From Globomyces pollinis-pini (lineage: Eukaryota; Chytridiomycota; Chytridiomycetes; Rhizophydiales; Globomycetaceae), in assembly GCA_025399215.1 (NCBI GenBank), contig MU621150.1, forward strand, positions 1 to 64,000: a stretch of DNA of 64,000 nt. The letters are read 5' to 3'. The notes beneath the pieces were generated by a model. It made no database searches. It was not told where the DNA came from and saw only the letters and a list, made by a program, of their open reading frames with translations. The translations under genes were made by a program, and so were the position numbers. The first letter of the stretch is position 1. The number at the start of each line of letters is the position of its first letter. Below, piece by piece: positions 48,984 to 59,243 of this stretch.

Positions 48984-50619
48984 TCAAGGCATTTCTATAC
49001 CAAGCATGATCTCATCTGTTATACTGTCTTGTGAAAGTGCTAAACTGTCCTCTACACTGCTTTCTAGACAGTTCTTCAATAATACTGATGATGAATCTAC
49101 CAATTCTTCCAGATCGTCAATTTGGATATCTAATAATTGTTCATCAGTAACTTCAGCAAACAATTCCGAGTCAAGAATCAGTCCATCAATATTTATTTCA
49201 ATGGAACGAAATCCAAAACAATCTGGATCATAACAACTAAAAATTAATATCAACGTTATCAAAAACCGTTGATGAAATGATTTCTTTAATATATCTACAA
49301 CATAGTACACACCATTTGATTTGTGTTCTCGGGAAACTCGATGACAATACCGGGATCCAATAATGTTGTATACAATAGTATGTGCTATTGAAGCAATTAA
49401 TTAACTGAATAATTACTGTTTGGAAAGTAAAGCTGTGACTTGACTTTAGGAATTGAAGATGATTTAGAATAAATATATGCCAATACATGATTTTCAAATA
49501 TTTGATATTGACTTGCATCAATACCACCAGGATATGAGATCCCTAAAAAATAAAAATAAAGTTTAATATCTACCAGTATGATTCAACTGCATACGATGCT
49601 CAATCTTAGATGAACCAGTAATGGAATGACTTGATTGAATAGTAGGTATGATCCATTCCAACAAATGAATTGCATCAGTTCTCATCACCAGAGATTTGAC
49701 AAAATAATTAAAATCAACAACTAATTCATCTGCAATTGGTTTCAAAGATACAGATTTATGAATTTTACAAGAATTGACAATACGAAAATTTCGATTTTTT
49801 GTATAGACACCCAAATCAATAAAAATAACCTTTTCATCTTTGTTGTATACAAACAAATCACTTATATCTTGTACATTTAAATCCAACATCTCCAATCCAG
49901 ATCCATCCAAACAGCCACTCTTTACAATACTTTCCAATTGTAATACAATATTACGAACAAAAAAACCTAAAATGAATCTACACGTATCTTGAACATTACC
50001 AATTTGCTGATTATTGATGAATGCATAATGATTAAAATTAAAAATCAAATGTCTAGAAAATTTGGTACAAGTTGTTGAATCTAATTCAATCACATCAACA
50101 TCAACATCAACATCACATAATTCCAAAAATGATGATTGAAGAAAATGTAAAACAATCTAATACCTATTAAAAAAGACATCAACAATAATAACCTTTTTAA
50201 AAGTGTGAACCATGTTATCTCCATTAGCACTTGTATTATACAAGATTTCGAATTCGATATCAAAATACAAGTTACATGCACATCCTTAACAAATTAAAAT
50301 TGATGTTATACCTTGGGGAATCAATTCATAATAATGTTTTCGATCTAAAGGTAGGTTAGTATAGAAGTTCCAAAATTCTTCGAGGGTGGTGACCAAGAAT
50401 TTCCTTATACCAGGTAATTGAATATCAAACTTTATACGTTAGCTTCAAAGAGATTACTTCGAATGTAAATATTCTTAAACTTGGATGTTTTTGCATATGC
50501 TGAATTGCATCCAGTTGCTTTTGGTAAATGGAAAACGTTGTGAATGTACGCTTGTTTGATTGGACCTTCTTTGTTGGTTTCGTTTCTGGTCTGTAGAAAT
50601 TCTGGGTGATTTCTTTCAT
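48984..50619 (-). CDS. PRIMPOL: PrimPol-like primase-polymerase (AEP superfamily)
   Basis: Re-primes DNA synthesis past damage, in nucleus and mitochondria. Joined exons give the AEP motifs: NFYRPETKPTKKVQ, TFSIYQKQLDAIQHMQKHPS, KFLVTTLEEFWNFYTNL, HYYELIPQG, motif I Asp-x-Glu in LYFDIEFE, motif II Ser-x-His in TKFSRHLIFN, motif III Asp in IDLGVYTKNRNFRI. The C-terminal zinc region keeps GSRYCHRVSREHKS and SCYDPDCFGFRS, which fit the Cys/His ligands. The C-terminal tail is acidic, like the RPA-binding tail of the human enzyme. The start at 50619 (KEITQNF) is chosen as the nearest ATG; an upstream one is possible. Confidence 0.88.
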
Positions 50620-50743
50620 TAAACTTTTCAAAGTCCAGAATCCAAACATGAATGAATGCGTTACCGAAAATAAAACCAAGCAACGTATCAACGAGCTCAT
50701 ACAATGACAGTTCATGTTATTTAATGGCTTTATTATAAAAACA

Positions 50744-53700
50744 TTAACGACGTTCTTTAACAAAAACATGCAACCAAACAAATGCAATAGCAACAAAAAT
50801 ACCACACATGATTGCCAAATTCTGTACATCACTCCAATAACCTTGTGCATCCAATCCAAAGGTCTTCAATACCAACGCACCAGGAACCTATTCAATCAAC
50901 AAAAAAAGTTATTACATCAATCTTGAACCCAAATTTTTCCTCTACTAAAGTCAATCCTGCAACTTCATTCACCACCAACGCCTCGAACGCATAGTTAAAG
51001 AATGAAAGTCGATGCATCCATTGAAACATGGGAGACACTGTAGCCTTGTTCAACAACAACCCACCAAAGAGCATCTCAAACAACATCACCAATGTTGCAA
51101 TCAAACTAGCAATCCCTTGATCAGGGAAAATAATACTAATTGCCAAACAACAGCATGCAGACGTAACATTGAAGAGTACCAATACCAATAGGAATCGTAA
51201 CAGTAATACAAATTCCGGTTGTAATCCAATCATATGGTAACAAATCAATCCTAGAATAACAGGCGGTACCATTCGAAGCGGCAATAAATCAAACAAAATC
51301 TAACATCAATTAATCAAAGACAAAAACCTTGGAAATAAAATAGGTAATTGGGAAATAGTACCGATTGGCACGCTCTCGTATAAAAATTAATCGCTCATTG
51401 GCAAACACCTATCATAAAACCAATAGAAATACTTACTTGCATCGAACTCAAACATCCAAATCCAAATAACGCACAGATGAAAAACATCACTCCTAATCGG
51501 TTTTGGAACCCAGCCAGAGTATCATCCAATTTCCAGAACAAAAATCCACAAATAAAAGCAATCAGGATACTGAGTACATATTGTGTTCGTAATAAATCAG
51601 GGTTTCTATACAAATTCACAAAAGTTCGACCACTGAGAATCTTGAATTGATCCCACCAATTTGCACCTGCTCGTGATGTAGATGGATTCAAAATTTGGTT
51701 CCATACAGCACCAATACGGTTGATTAATGGGTTACTAGGATCGGTGAAAGAAATCGCAGGGACCTGTCCAGCATTCTTTCTCGCCGTATTCAATAGTGTT
51801 TCATTTGGATAGGTTCGAGTGATACCGTCCGTAATCTCCGTGTTCATATCTACAGATATTGGGCATTGTCGATATGATTCTACCAAATGTGATAATTCAT
51901 CGCTCAAATATGGTAACAAGAAACCATCCCCAACAATGGTCACTGGTACTCCATCCACTAACGAAGCCATCGAAGTGGTTCGTCTGTCACTCATTCCTGG
52001 TATCCTCAACAACAATTCGTTCCTTCTAGGGGTACTAGGCGCACTTGGTCCACCTGCAGATCCCGCCTTTGGTGAATACAACATATGTTCCTGCTGAGCT
52101 CGAATGTCCGTTCTAGGTGATGCGGCTGAATACGGTGACACTTGCGCAGGTGTCTGGGGTTGTCTCTCAACAGACACAGCATTGGCTGCATGCATCGTCA
52201 AATCAACTATCATCAATACCAAAAATAAGACGTACCCAAATAATCCGCAATATTAAATCCCAATGGACATTCATAACCTAAAGATGCAAAATGATCAATC
52301 ACAGGCTGCTGGGCTGGTCCTGAATACACCACATGTCCTTTTGACATCAAGACCAGTTTATCAAACAAAGCATATATATTTGACCGTGGTTGATGTATGG
52401 TTAAAATAACACTTCGTTTGTAATCACGTGCTAAGCCAACCAAGCATTCAATCACATTGTAGGCATTGTACGTATCCAGTCCTAGGGTTACTACACAAAC
52501 AGTTACCTGAAGTGGGTTCATCAAGGAATAAGATGCTAGGACTGGTAACCAATTCACATGCAATGGATACACGTCGTTTCTCACCTCCACTCAATCCTCT
52601 GTTTTCTGAACTTCCGATCCGTCGATTAGCGATTCCAATAATCCCTAGTTCCGTCATAGTCTCCACCACTCGTAACTTCTTGACCGCGATCGGCATAGAC
52701 TTTGGTAACCGCAACATAGCCGAACACAAGATGGTTTCATAAACCGTCAATGTATCCATCAAAGTATCTTCCTGATCGACATATCTAAATATTAAGCGAG
52801 TTATCTATACCCAATTATTTCACGATAATGGTTGTAATCCATGAATTCATCATTGACAAGAATATCACCAGTAACAGTACCTGATTTATTTTTTCTGGCC
52901 AAGATATCCAATAAAGTTGTTTTACCGGCACCTTGAAATATTAGTGATAATTTCATTACCAGATCCACCCATGATCGCCATCACTTCACCCGGTCGCACC
53001 ATTCCTTGTGTATCATTTAAAACAACTTGCTTAAGTGGCCCAGTATAAGGTGGTTCGACTTCCGCAGATGTCGGATTGGTTCCACTTGCATCTGGTACTG
53101 GCTTTTTATTCGTCGTGATGATATAACTCGTTTTATGCCATGATATGGTACATGGTCGATGATGCGTCATGAAAGCTTCACGAGATTGGCCCGCTTCTGA
53201 ATCCAAAGTGTTGATTGGTATATACCCATCTACACCATTTTCCGACCGTCTCTTCACATACATCAAACTTCCAAAGACTAATCCTAGTAATCCCAATACA
53301 CCGACAAAGAGCAAGATAATAACAGCCAGAGAGAATTCTTTTGGTAAGGTGGTTGGGATATTATACCTTGTTTAAATTCTGGGCGCTCATAACCAGGAAC
53401 GTCGGAATAATATAAACATTCCCCACCGACAGGGCAGTCCAAAAGAATAGAAGTATCACCAAAGAATTGGGAAATCAATTCATCAAAATTGGGTTCTTAT
53501 AATCAGTCAAGTTATTCATACCTCTAAATTCACAAATTCTAGTGAATTTGCCAGATTCGTCGACTGATTCTCTACAAATGAAACGACCAGGGCCATAAGG
53601 ACCTTCTTCCTTGTTGTCGAACCATTCACTAAAATCTAAACCGTTCTCACCACATAGAATTCTTCCAGGATAGCATGAACATTGCATTTTGGGACAAGTT

Positions 53701-54785
53701 ATTGTAGTGACATTTTGTGTTGATTCATAATCTATCATTAGCATTAATCGATACCTATCACAATTAGAATATAATAAAAAAAGAAAACAGCTTTGCCGTT
53801 TTATAATTTGCAATCAATATGGTCTTTTCAAACAGCTTTGCTGTTTGTAGATACAACAAGTTTTAATGATACTATTCTGACGACGGATTTCTAGCTTATA
53901 GCTGCTTTTCGTTTGTAACAGACTTTAAATATTGGTGTAATAACGAAATGTTCGCAGTAATAAAGACAAATACCTTCTTGAAAAGCACAATCGTTTAATT
54001 TACAAAAGAAAGATTGTCGATGACCAGTCCAAAACTCTAGATGACAATGTTTATCATCACGTTCACAACCAAATGTCAATTGCGGAATTTTCTCTTTGAG
54101 AAGATCCTGAATAGCCTTATCTAGGAGGTTAAAGAGAAACGATACTTGTGACATCGCACATAAGGTTACTTTTCTTGACGGGGATGACAGAGTTATAACA
54201 AGTTCCATTCTGGCCGATATCAGTTAGGGCATCACAGACATTATTCCTTGTGCACACTATGTTGTTAAAATGAGGGGGTACCATTGCAGTTGACACCGGA
54301 CCAACCATCATCACATTCACATTTTTGCTGGTCAGGTAAACGAATGGGTCCTAATAGACTAGATCAGCGTGGTACAAACATACCTTTGAGTGAGTAATAC
54401 AAAAATACCTGTAAAGTAATTAAAGAAGACAGTTAGTTTACCTAAAGAGAGTGAGTCAGTAAGGTATGGATACTGTTTTTATTTGCCAGAGAGCCGCATA
54501 CTATAGAGTTTAATTAAGAATAAGACATACAGACTTGACCACAGTCATTCCCAGCAAAACCATCAGGACAAGAGCATTTGCCGGATACATCAGAACAGTT
54601 AGCAGAGTTTAAGCAAGGATAAACAGACAAATGACAGTCGAAACATTGATCTTCCAGTATTGAAATATTTTGAGAAAGGAATGGGTTTAATTGATGGTTG
54701 ATATAAGCGACTATAAAATCATTTAATTACAATTATTGGTACTAGTTGAAGATAGGAGTGTTGTTAGTGGTAGTAATGATCTCAT
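50744..54785 (-). CDS. ADP1: ABCG-type transporter with EGF-like N-terminal region (Adp1 family)
   Basis: A membrane protein. N-terminus [20 protein letters not shown] is a likely signal peptide. A Cys-rich, EGF-like luminal or outer region follows ([40 protein letters not shown]). A transmembrane span [20 protein letters not shown] leads into the nucleotide-binding domain: Walker [13 protein letters not shown] split by an intron, signature [12 protein letters not shown], Walker [14 protein letters not shown]-loop TIHQPRS. Then an ABCG membrane domain ([24 protein letters not shown] region, [12 protein letters not shown]) ending KERR. The order matches yeast Adp1. Substrate unknown. An in-frame ATG at 54806 is an alternative start. 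Confidence 0.9.
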
Positions 54786-54815
54786 AAAGAAAGAATTTGA
54801 TCTCATGAAAACTTG

Positions 54816-55526
54816 ATGTCAAATCACACTACCATGACCAGCAATGATACTACTCCCAATACCAACGCTACTATGACCAGTAATGGTACTCGTACTATTA
54901 GTAATCCTATTGCCAGTACTGGAACAAATCGCAAGGGAATAATGGCTCCTCCAAAACGAGTATCAAAAGCATCTAGCTCTCCTTCTCTTCCCACTCGCAA
55001 CACTAACTCACCCTTGCATTCGGCAGAATGGGATAACCACATCTTTATTCTACCTTCTAAATCTAAAACCAATTTAACTCCCACTACTCCTACTACTCCT
55101 TTTCCTACTAAACGAGCTTCTTACTATTCACCTGTTAACCAACTAAGAGGTAATACTTCAAACACTCCTACAAAATCTAAATTTAACAACACTCCAACGA
55201 AATCAATGTCAAGACTTACAGTCACTTCTGATTCAACCGTTTCCAACACTCCTACAAAACCAAATTCAAAAGTTTCCAATACTCCCACAAAATCTAAACA
55301 AACTAATACTCACATGCCCGGAAATAGTTCTACATCTAAACCAACTGCTGCTCATTTGTCCGGAAATAGTTCCACATGGGAGCAGAAATACCTCTCTCAA
55401 CTTCAAATAAGTAATAATCTGCAAGCCGAAATCAATGCACTGAACGATAAAATTGCGAAGCTGGGTAACTTTCTCTTTATTAAACTGCTAGAGTTACATC
55501 TTGACTTGGCTCCCATCAGGCGTTAA
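54816..55526 (+). CDS. Low-complexity NTPTK-repeat protein with C-terminal coiled coil
   Basis: A Ser/Thr/Asn/Pro-rich protein. The leader (SNHTTMTSNDTTPNTNATMT) is repetitive. The middle has five or six spaced copies of NTPTK (for example SNTPTKSKFNNTPTKSM), which look like Pro-directed kinase sites. A GNSST unit is repeated twice (about 55320 and 55365). The C-terminus WEQKYLSQLQISNNLQAEIN is a short coiled coil. A 27-nt GT..AG segment just before the end can be removed to give ..DKIAKLELHLDLAPIRR, or kept without a stop. No family recognised. It is divergent from the ABC transporter with 10-30 bp between starts. Confidence 0.7.
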   Translation: MSNHTTMTSNDTTPNTNATMTSNGTRTISNPIASTGTNRKGIMAPPKRVSKASSSPSLPTRNTNSPLHSAEWDNHIFILPSKSKTNLTPTTPTTPFPTKRASYYSPVNQLRGNTSNTPTKSKFNNTPTKSMSRLTVTSDSTVSNTPTKPNSKVSNTPTKSKQTNTHMPGNSSTSKPTAAHLSGNSSTWEQKYLSQLQISNNLQAEINALNDKIAKLGNFLFIKLLELHLDLAPIRR

Positions 55527-55539
55527 TCTGATCGTTTGG

Positions 55540-55625
55540 TTAATATACTGTTGTTTTTCGTGTTCTAATCATCCTTGGCATATATTCTTCGGTGATAGTT
55601 TCTTGTTGATCATCAGACAAATGAG
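55540..55625 (-). pseudogene. Isolated terminal exon of an unidentified gene
   Basis: After a good acceptor (TTCTAACAG) the strand reads AHLSDDQQETITEEYMPRMI, then RTRKTTVY and a stop. No matching upstream exon is found; less than 100 bp away the duplicated 780-bp unit begins. It is probably the 3' end of a gene cut off by the rearrangement that built the small-gene cluster. Confidence 0.4.
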
Positions 55626-55759
55626 CTGTTAGAATAAATTTAATGAATTTTAATTCATTAAAAACGAATGATGAATTTTGGGAAAGTTAATTAACTTCTT
55701 TTCTGCAGACAAGCTTTACCAGCCTTACCTCATATCAATACCTGTTTGAGTCCAGCAAA

Positions 55760-55982
55760 TGAAACGAGCCAAATGAATGATAATTGGTCAATGGAATAGT
55801 TCACCATCTGAAACTTATCGGATGAATGAATAATCCTCTGTCACACTTGAAGTGCCTAATCTGAAACTACCAAATTAATAATCATTTGTCAAGATATCCA
55901 ATTTATGAAACTTGCCCAAATTATTAATCCTTTGTCAAGCTTATTTCTGATGTGAAACTTTCCAAAAAAAGAGTATATAATG
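55760..55982 (+). promoter_or_regulatory. Upstream motif array and TATA box of family A gene 1
   Basis: Repeats of a TGAATAATCNTNTGTCA-like motif spaced 40-55 bp apart (for example TGAATAATCCTCTGTCA, TTAATAATCATTTGTCA, TTATTAATCCTTTGTCA), each followed by TGAAACTT or TGAAACTA. The array ends with TATATAAT at 55975-55982, 31 bp before the ATG. The same set recurs before family A genes 2 and 3. Confidence 0.6.
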
Positions 55983-56013
55983 AATCAACTATTCAAAATA
56001 TGATTCATACAAA

Positions 56014-56304
56014 ATGTTCAAAACACAATTATCAAACCAAACAATTAATAATCAAGAGTCAACTGATGTTCACTCCAATGATAAAGCTCATCATGATATT
56101 AAATCTTCTGGATTCTATTTGGGAACATCTGGCAATGTGACAGCCATTAAAAAGGCAGTAAAATCCCTAATGAAATCAATCTACAAAAAGCATAAACCTG
56201 CACAAGTGGTCGAGACCCCAAAGACTCATTTTGACAAGGAAAAATTACGCCATCAAATGCGCGAAGAGGGATTCTGGAAAAAGTATTCCGAAAATGATGA
56301 TTGA
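56014..56304 (+). CDS. Family A small protein 1 (QMREEGFWK family)
   Basis: A 96-aa single-exon protein, basic and Lys-rich. N-terminus FKTQLSNQTINNQESTDVHS; middle GFYLGTSGNVTAIKKAVKSL and MKSIYKKHKPAQVV; C-terminus FDKEKLRHQMREEGFWKKY then an acidic end. There is no signal peptide or membrane span. The C-terminal motif QMREEGFWK is identical in five genes in this cluster, while the N-termini differ. No known family recognised. Gene 2 differs by one residue (Ser to Ala near the end). An overlapping frame (55952-56140) is also open in both copies, but the copies are too alike to tell if it matters. Confidence 0.7.
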   Translation: MFKTQLSNQTINNQESTDVHSNDKAHHDIKSSGFYLGTSGNVTAIKKAVKSLMKSIYKKHKPAQVVETPKTHFDKEKLRHQMREEGFWKKYSENDD

Positions 56305-56680
56305 TGATTAAAGAAGTCTTTCACCAGATCCCACATATCCTCTTTGGGAACACAGTTACCCATTAAAGGGAGAGTCACCGAATCAACCACTGTACAAGTA
56401 CAATTGATCCAAAGACTCCAATTGACGAGGATAAAGCTAGCCATCAGAGGCACGAATAAGCAATAAAAACAACATTTTACATTAATGATTTTTGCATATG
56501 ACGTATTATGGAAACAGGAGCATTAAGTTTTTTCGCAATCATGATAAACAGTTACATCTATTCGATTAGATCTAGTTCAGTCTTCAAATTCCGCAATGTA
56601 TAATAAAGGACGTTTATGGTCATGAAACGGTAAAGGGGTAAGAAAAATGGGGATCAAAAATGAGGCTGCAATACCCAACA

Positions 56681-56688
56681 TATAAATA
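56681..56688 (+). promoter_or_regulatory. TATA box of family B gene 1
   Basis: TATAAATA 24 bp before the ATG; the same box precedes family A gene 5 and family B gene 2 at 29-30 bp. Confidence 0.5.
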
Positions 56689-56712
56689 GATACCAATAAG
56701 GCATCAATCCAT

Positions 56713-57280
56713 ATGTGGTTGTCAAAGTCTTCAAGTCCCTTACCGAAATTTCCTTTGCTACTATTATCTTTGGATACCATCAAAACTCTTCAACCAATAC
56801 CAATTCATAATCCAATCGTTGATCAAATTCTCTCTACGTTATCGCCAGCCAAGAACGCCGATGAGATTGAAAAGCAACAAAGAATGTATCAAATGATTCG
56901 ATATTCTAAAAAGTACAAGAAAATTCAAGTGAGTCTAATGTTTGGGTCAATTCTAATACTTATAGGTCGAGAACGCAAATTCTTTCTGGAACGATACTTT
57001 GGACATTGAAATGGATGAAATTTCCACATCAACAAAGACAGACATGTCTGATCTGTTACTGGTTGCTAAGCATGTTAATTTCAAAGAAATTGTAGTGCTT
57101 TATAATCCAATTGAATTCCTCATTGAATCAAAACTAACTCTGTTTATGAGAAAGTACTTCAGTTTTTGGTTTAACAAACATGCAACAAGACTCCCATACC
57201 ATAAATACTATGCAGGACTATCAACACGATCAATACCGACTGAAGTAACAGTTAGTACAATGTTTACCAGCAATTTTTAA
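56713..57280 (+). CDS. Family B small protein 1 (EKQQRMYQMIRYSKKYKKIQ family)
   Basis: Two exons (56713-56928, 56966-57280) with a 37-nt intron at the same place as in family B gene 2. N-terminal module PLPKFPLLLLSLDTIKTLQP and PIHNPIVDQILS, then EKQQRMYQMIRYSKKYKKIQ, then VENANSFWNDTLDIEMDEI. A KHVNF motif fits the K-x-V-x-F docking motif for protein phosphatase 1, followed by VLYNPIEF and MRKYFSFWFN. In gene 2 the frame stops right after FSFCFN. Here AAC-AAA replaces AAC-TAA and the frame runs 34 codons further, into the next gene remnant. A TATAAATA box lies at 56681-56688. Confidence 0.68.
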
Positions 57281-57571
57281 TGCAGGGAATCAATAAAACA
57301 GTTGCGTGCAGCTCAAAAAAAGTTATTACAACAATTGTTCAGCTGTCATCAATTATTCACTATCACCCAACAATTTCCTGTAATTATTAATACGATTACA
57401 AGGGAAATAATTGAGAACATTTACAATAACCACAATTGTATCAATAACAATTAGGGGAATTTGAATTATTTGGCAACTAAAATTGAACAAGTTTAAAGAG
57501 AATTAATCCAATTTCCTGAAGAAGTCATCCAGCATGCAAAGATTTATACTGGAAAGGTGGAAAATCCGTGA
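57180..57571 (+). pseudogene. Decayed gene with two in-frame stops
   Basis: Starts QQDSHTINTMQDYQHDQYRL. A 41-nt intron (GTAACAGTTAG..ATGCAG) joins to ESIKQLRAAQKKLLQQLFS and CHQLFTITQQFPVIINTITR. The frame then meets TAG, reads GNLNYLATKIEQV, meets TAA, and reads RELIQFPEEVIQHAKIYTGK before its end. Both stops could come from CAG or CAA by one C to T change. The helical pattern with P.EVI.HA near the end is faintly like Mediator subunit 4, but this is a guess. The 5' end overlaps the extended family B frame. Confidence 0.45.
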
Positions 57572-57715
57572 TAATTGAGCGTTGGAAACGAGACCTTAGG
57601 ATATTTATTTAAATTGATACTAGATAATATATAAAAAATTAAGGAAACGTTTAGATAATGTTTTACGCATTTTTTGACTTGGAATAATAAGCTCGACCAA
57701 CTTGTAGGTCGGATT

Positions 57716-58492
57716 GCCTTACCTCATGTCAATACCTGTTTTAGTACAGCAAATGAAACGAGCCAAATGAATAATAATTGGTCAATGGAATAGTTCATCA
57801 TCTGAAACTTATCGGATGAATGAATAATCCTCTGTCACACTTGAAGTGCCTAATCTGAAACTGCCAAATTAATAATCATTTGTCAAGATATCCAATTTAT
57901 GAAACTTGCCCAAATTATTAATCCTTTGTCAAGCTTATTTCTGATTATGAAACTTTCCAAAAAACGAGTATATAATGAATCAACTATTCAAAATATGATT
58001 CATACAAAATGTTCAAAACACAATTATCAAACCAAACAATTAATAATCAAGAGTCAACTGATGTTCACTCCAATGATAAAGCTCATCATGATATTAAATC
58101 TTCTGGATTCTATTTGGGAACATCTGGCAATGTGACAGCCATTAAAAAGGCAGTAAAATCCCTAATGAAATCAATCTACAAAAAGCATAAACCTGCACAA
58201 GTGGTCGAGACCCCAAAGACTCATTTTGACAAGGAAAAATTACGCCATCAAATGCGCGAAGAGGGATTCTGGAAAAAGTATGCCGAAAATGATGATTGAT
58301 GATTAAAGAAGTCTTTCACCAAATCCCACATATCCTCTTTGGGAACACAGTTACCCATTAAAGGGAACGTCACCGAATCAACCACTGTACAAGTACAATT
58401 GATCAAAGACTCCATTTGACGAGGGTAAAGCTAGCCATCAGAGGCACGAATAACCAATAAAAACAATTTACATTAATGATTTTTGCATATGA
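57716..58492 (+). repeat. 780-bp segmental duplication, copy 2
   Basis: Direct copy of 55722-56501 with the same motif array, TATA box (57969-57976), family A gene and 3' flank. It ends at the same TTTTTGCATATGA sequence. The unit just before it has a small hairpin CGACC..GGTCG at about 57694-57711. Confidence 0.92.
58009..58299 (+). CDS. Family A small protein 2 (QMREEGFWK family)
   Basis: A 96-aa near-copy of gene 1; the only amino-acid change is Ala for Ser in KKYAENDD. The promoter block and 3' flank are also duplicated, so the gene should be expressed like gene 1. The copies are so alike that the event must be recent or kept similar by gene conversion. An overlapping frame with a longer N-terminal extension (57899-58135) is open here. 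Confidence 0.7.
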   Translation: MFKTQLSNQTINNQESTDVHSNDKAHHDIKSSGFYLGTSGNVTAIKKAVKSLMKSIYKKHKPAQVVETPKTHFDKEKLRHQMREEGFWKKYAENDD

Positions 58493-58585
58493 AGTGTGAT
58501 GTTCTGAAGGTAGAATAGCGATTTGTTCGAGAAGACTAATTGGAAATGCTCAAATGAGCTTAGTGGCCAATGATCAACTGGAATA

Positions 58586-58905
58586 TTAAATTCTTTTAAT
58601 GGCAATATTAAAAAACCTTGACACTATTTTTTTAAAATGCACTTTCTTAATTTTGGACTCAAATTCGGCATCTTCGATTAGTACTTCCAATGCACTATCA
58701 AAGTCCTTTTCCATCAATTCTATCAAATGATGGATAACGCAATAAATAGTGGTGTGCTGACAATGATGTTCTGTATGTAGTGTCAGAAACTGTATGGCAA
58801 TATGTTCAACTGAGGCCAAGTACGGAATTTAATGTACAATGATGTGGGGGTACTTTAATAATACCTTAAGAAGATTACCTGTCAATCCCTGTGAACCAAA
58901 AATAT
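58586..58905 (-). pseudogene. Fragment of an unidentified gene (two exon-like blocks)
   Basis: After an acceptor (TTGGTTCACAG) the strand reads GLTGNLLKVLLKYPHIIVH. A second block reads SVEHIAIQFLTLHTEHHCQH, then TTIYCVIHHLIELMEKDFDS, ALEVLIEDAEFESKIKKVHF, KKIVSRFFNIAIKRI and stops. The two blocks do not join with a clean GT..AG pair in phase. The His-rich helical second block looks like a true protein sequence but no family was recognised. It is probably a stranded gene piece between the small-gene copies. Confidence 0.4.
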
Positions 58906-59149
58906 AAATACGATAAAGAATAAATTGGATATTGCGTTATATTGATGTTGATTCGAACGCACCCACCATTTAACGATCCAACTGTGTGAAATTAGATGAA
59001 TGAAAATGAATAATCATTGTTCAACAAATGTACAAGGTGAAACTTGTCGGATCAATGAATCATCATTTGTAACTCCAATGGTTCACTGGGAAATTTACCG
59101 ATTGGACAATCATGTGCCGGGCCAATAGTGCCAAAGGTAAAACTTGCTA

Positions 59150-59212
59150 AATGAATAATCGTTTGTCAAGCTTATTTCTGATTGTGAAACTTTCCAAAAA
59201 AAAGTATATAAT
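59150..59212 (+). promoter_or_regulatory. Promoter block of family A gene 3 (shared with genes 1 and 2)
   Basis: TGAATAATCGTTTGTCA followed by AGCTTATTTCTGAT, TGAAACTTTCC and TATATAAT (59205-59212), 31 bp before the ATG. It keeps the layout of genes 1 and 2, although the wider upstream sequence (58990-59140) has diverged, with further looser copies of the motif. Confidence 0.6.
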
Positions 59213-59243
59213 GAATCATTGATTCTAAAGTAATTCATACAAA

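Larger units (their letters stand above)
55722..56501 (+). repeat. 780-bp segmental duplication, copy 1
   Basis: Almost identical to 57716-58492, at a distance of 1994 bp in direct orientation. It holds the upstream motif array, TATA box, one family A gene and about 190 bp of 3' flank. Differences are a handful of substitutions and 1-3 base indels, including AGTATTCC/AGTATGCC, which changes one residue. Confidence 0.92.

Noticed and set aside
54824..55084. Hydrophobic minus-strand frame (LVIVALVLGVVSLLVMVV)
   Set aside because: Antisense of a Thr/Asn/Ser repeat, which always reads as hydrophobic on the other strand.
56577..56783. 68-codon minus-strand frame with a membrane-like segment
   Set aside because: Overlaps the start of family B gene 1 in antisense; the paralogous locus at 61297 does not keep it.
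57180..57571. Altered genetic code reading TAA/TAG as Gln
   Set aside because: All intact genes here use TAA, TAG and TGA as ends at the expected places, so a decayed gene is the simpler reading.
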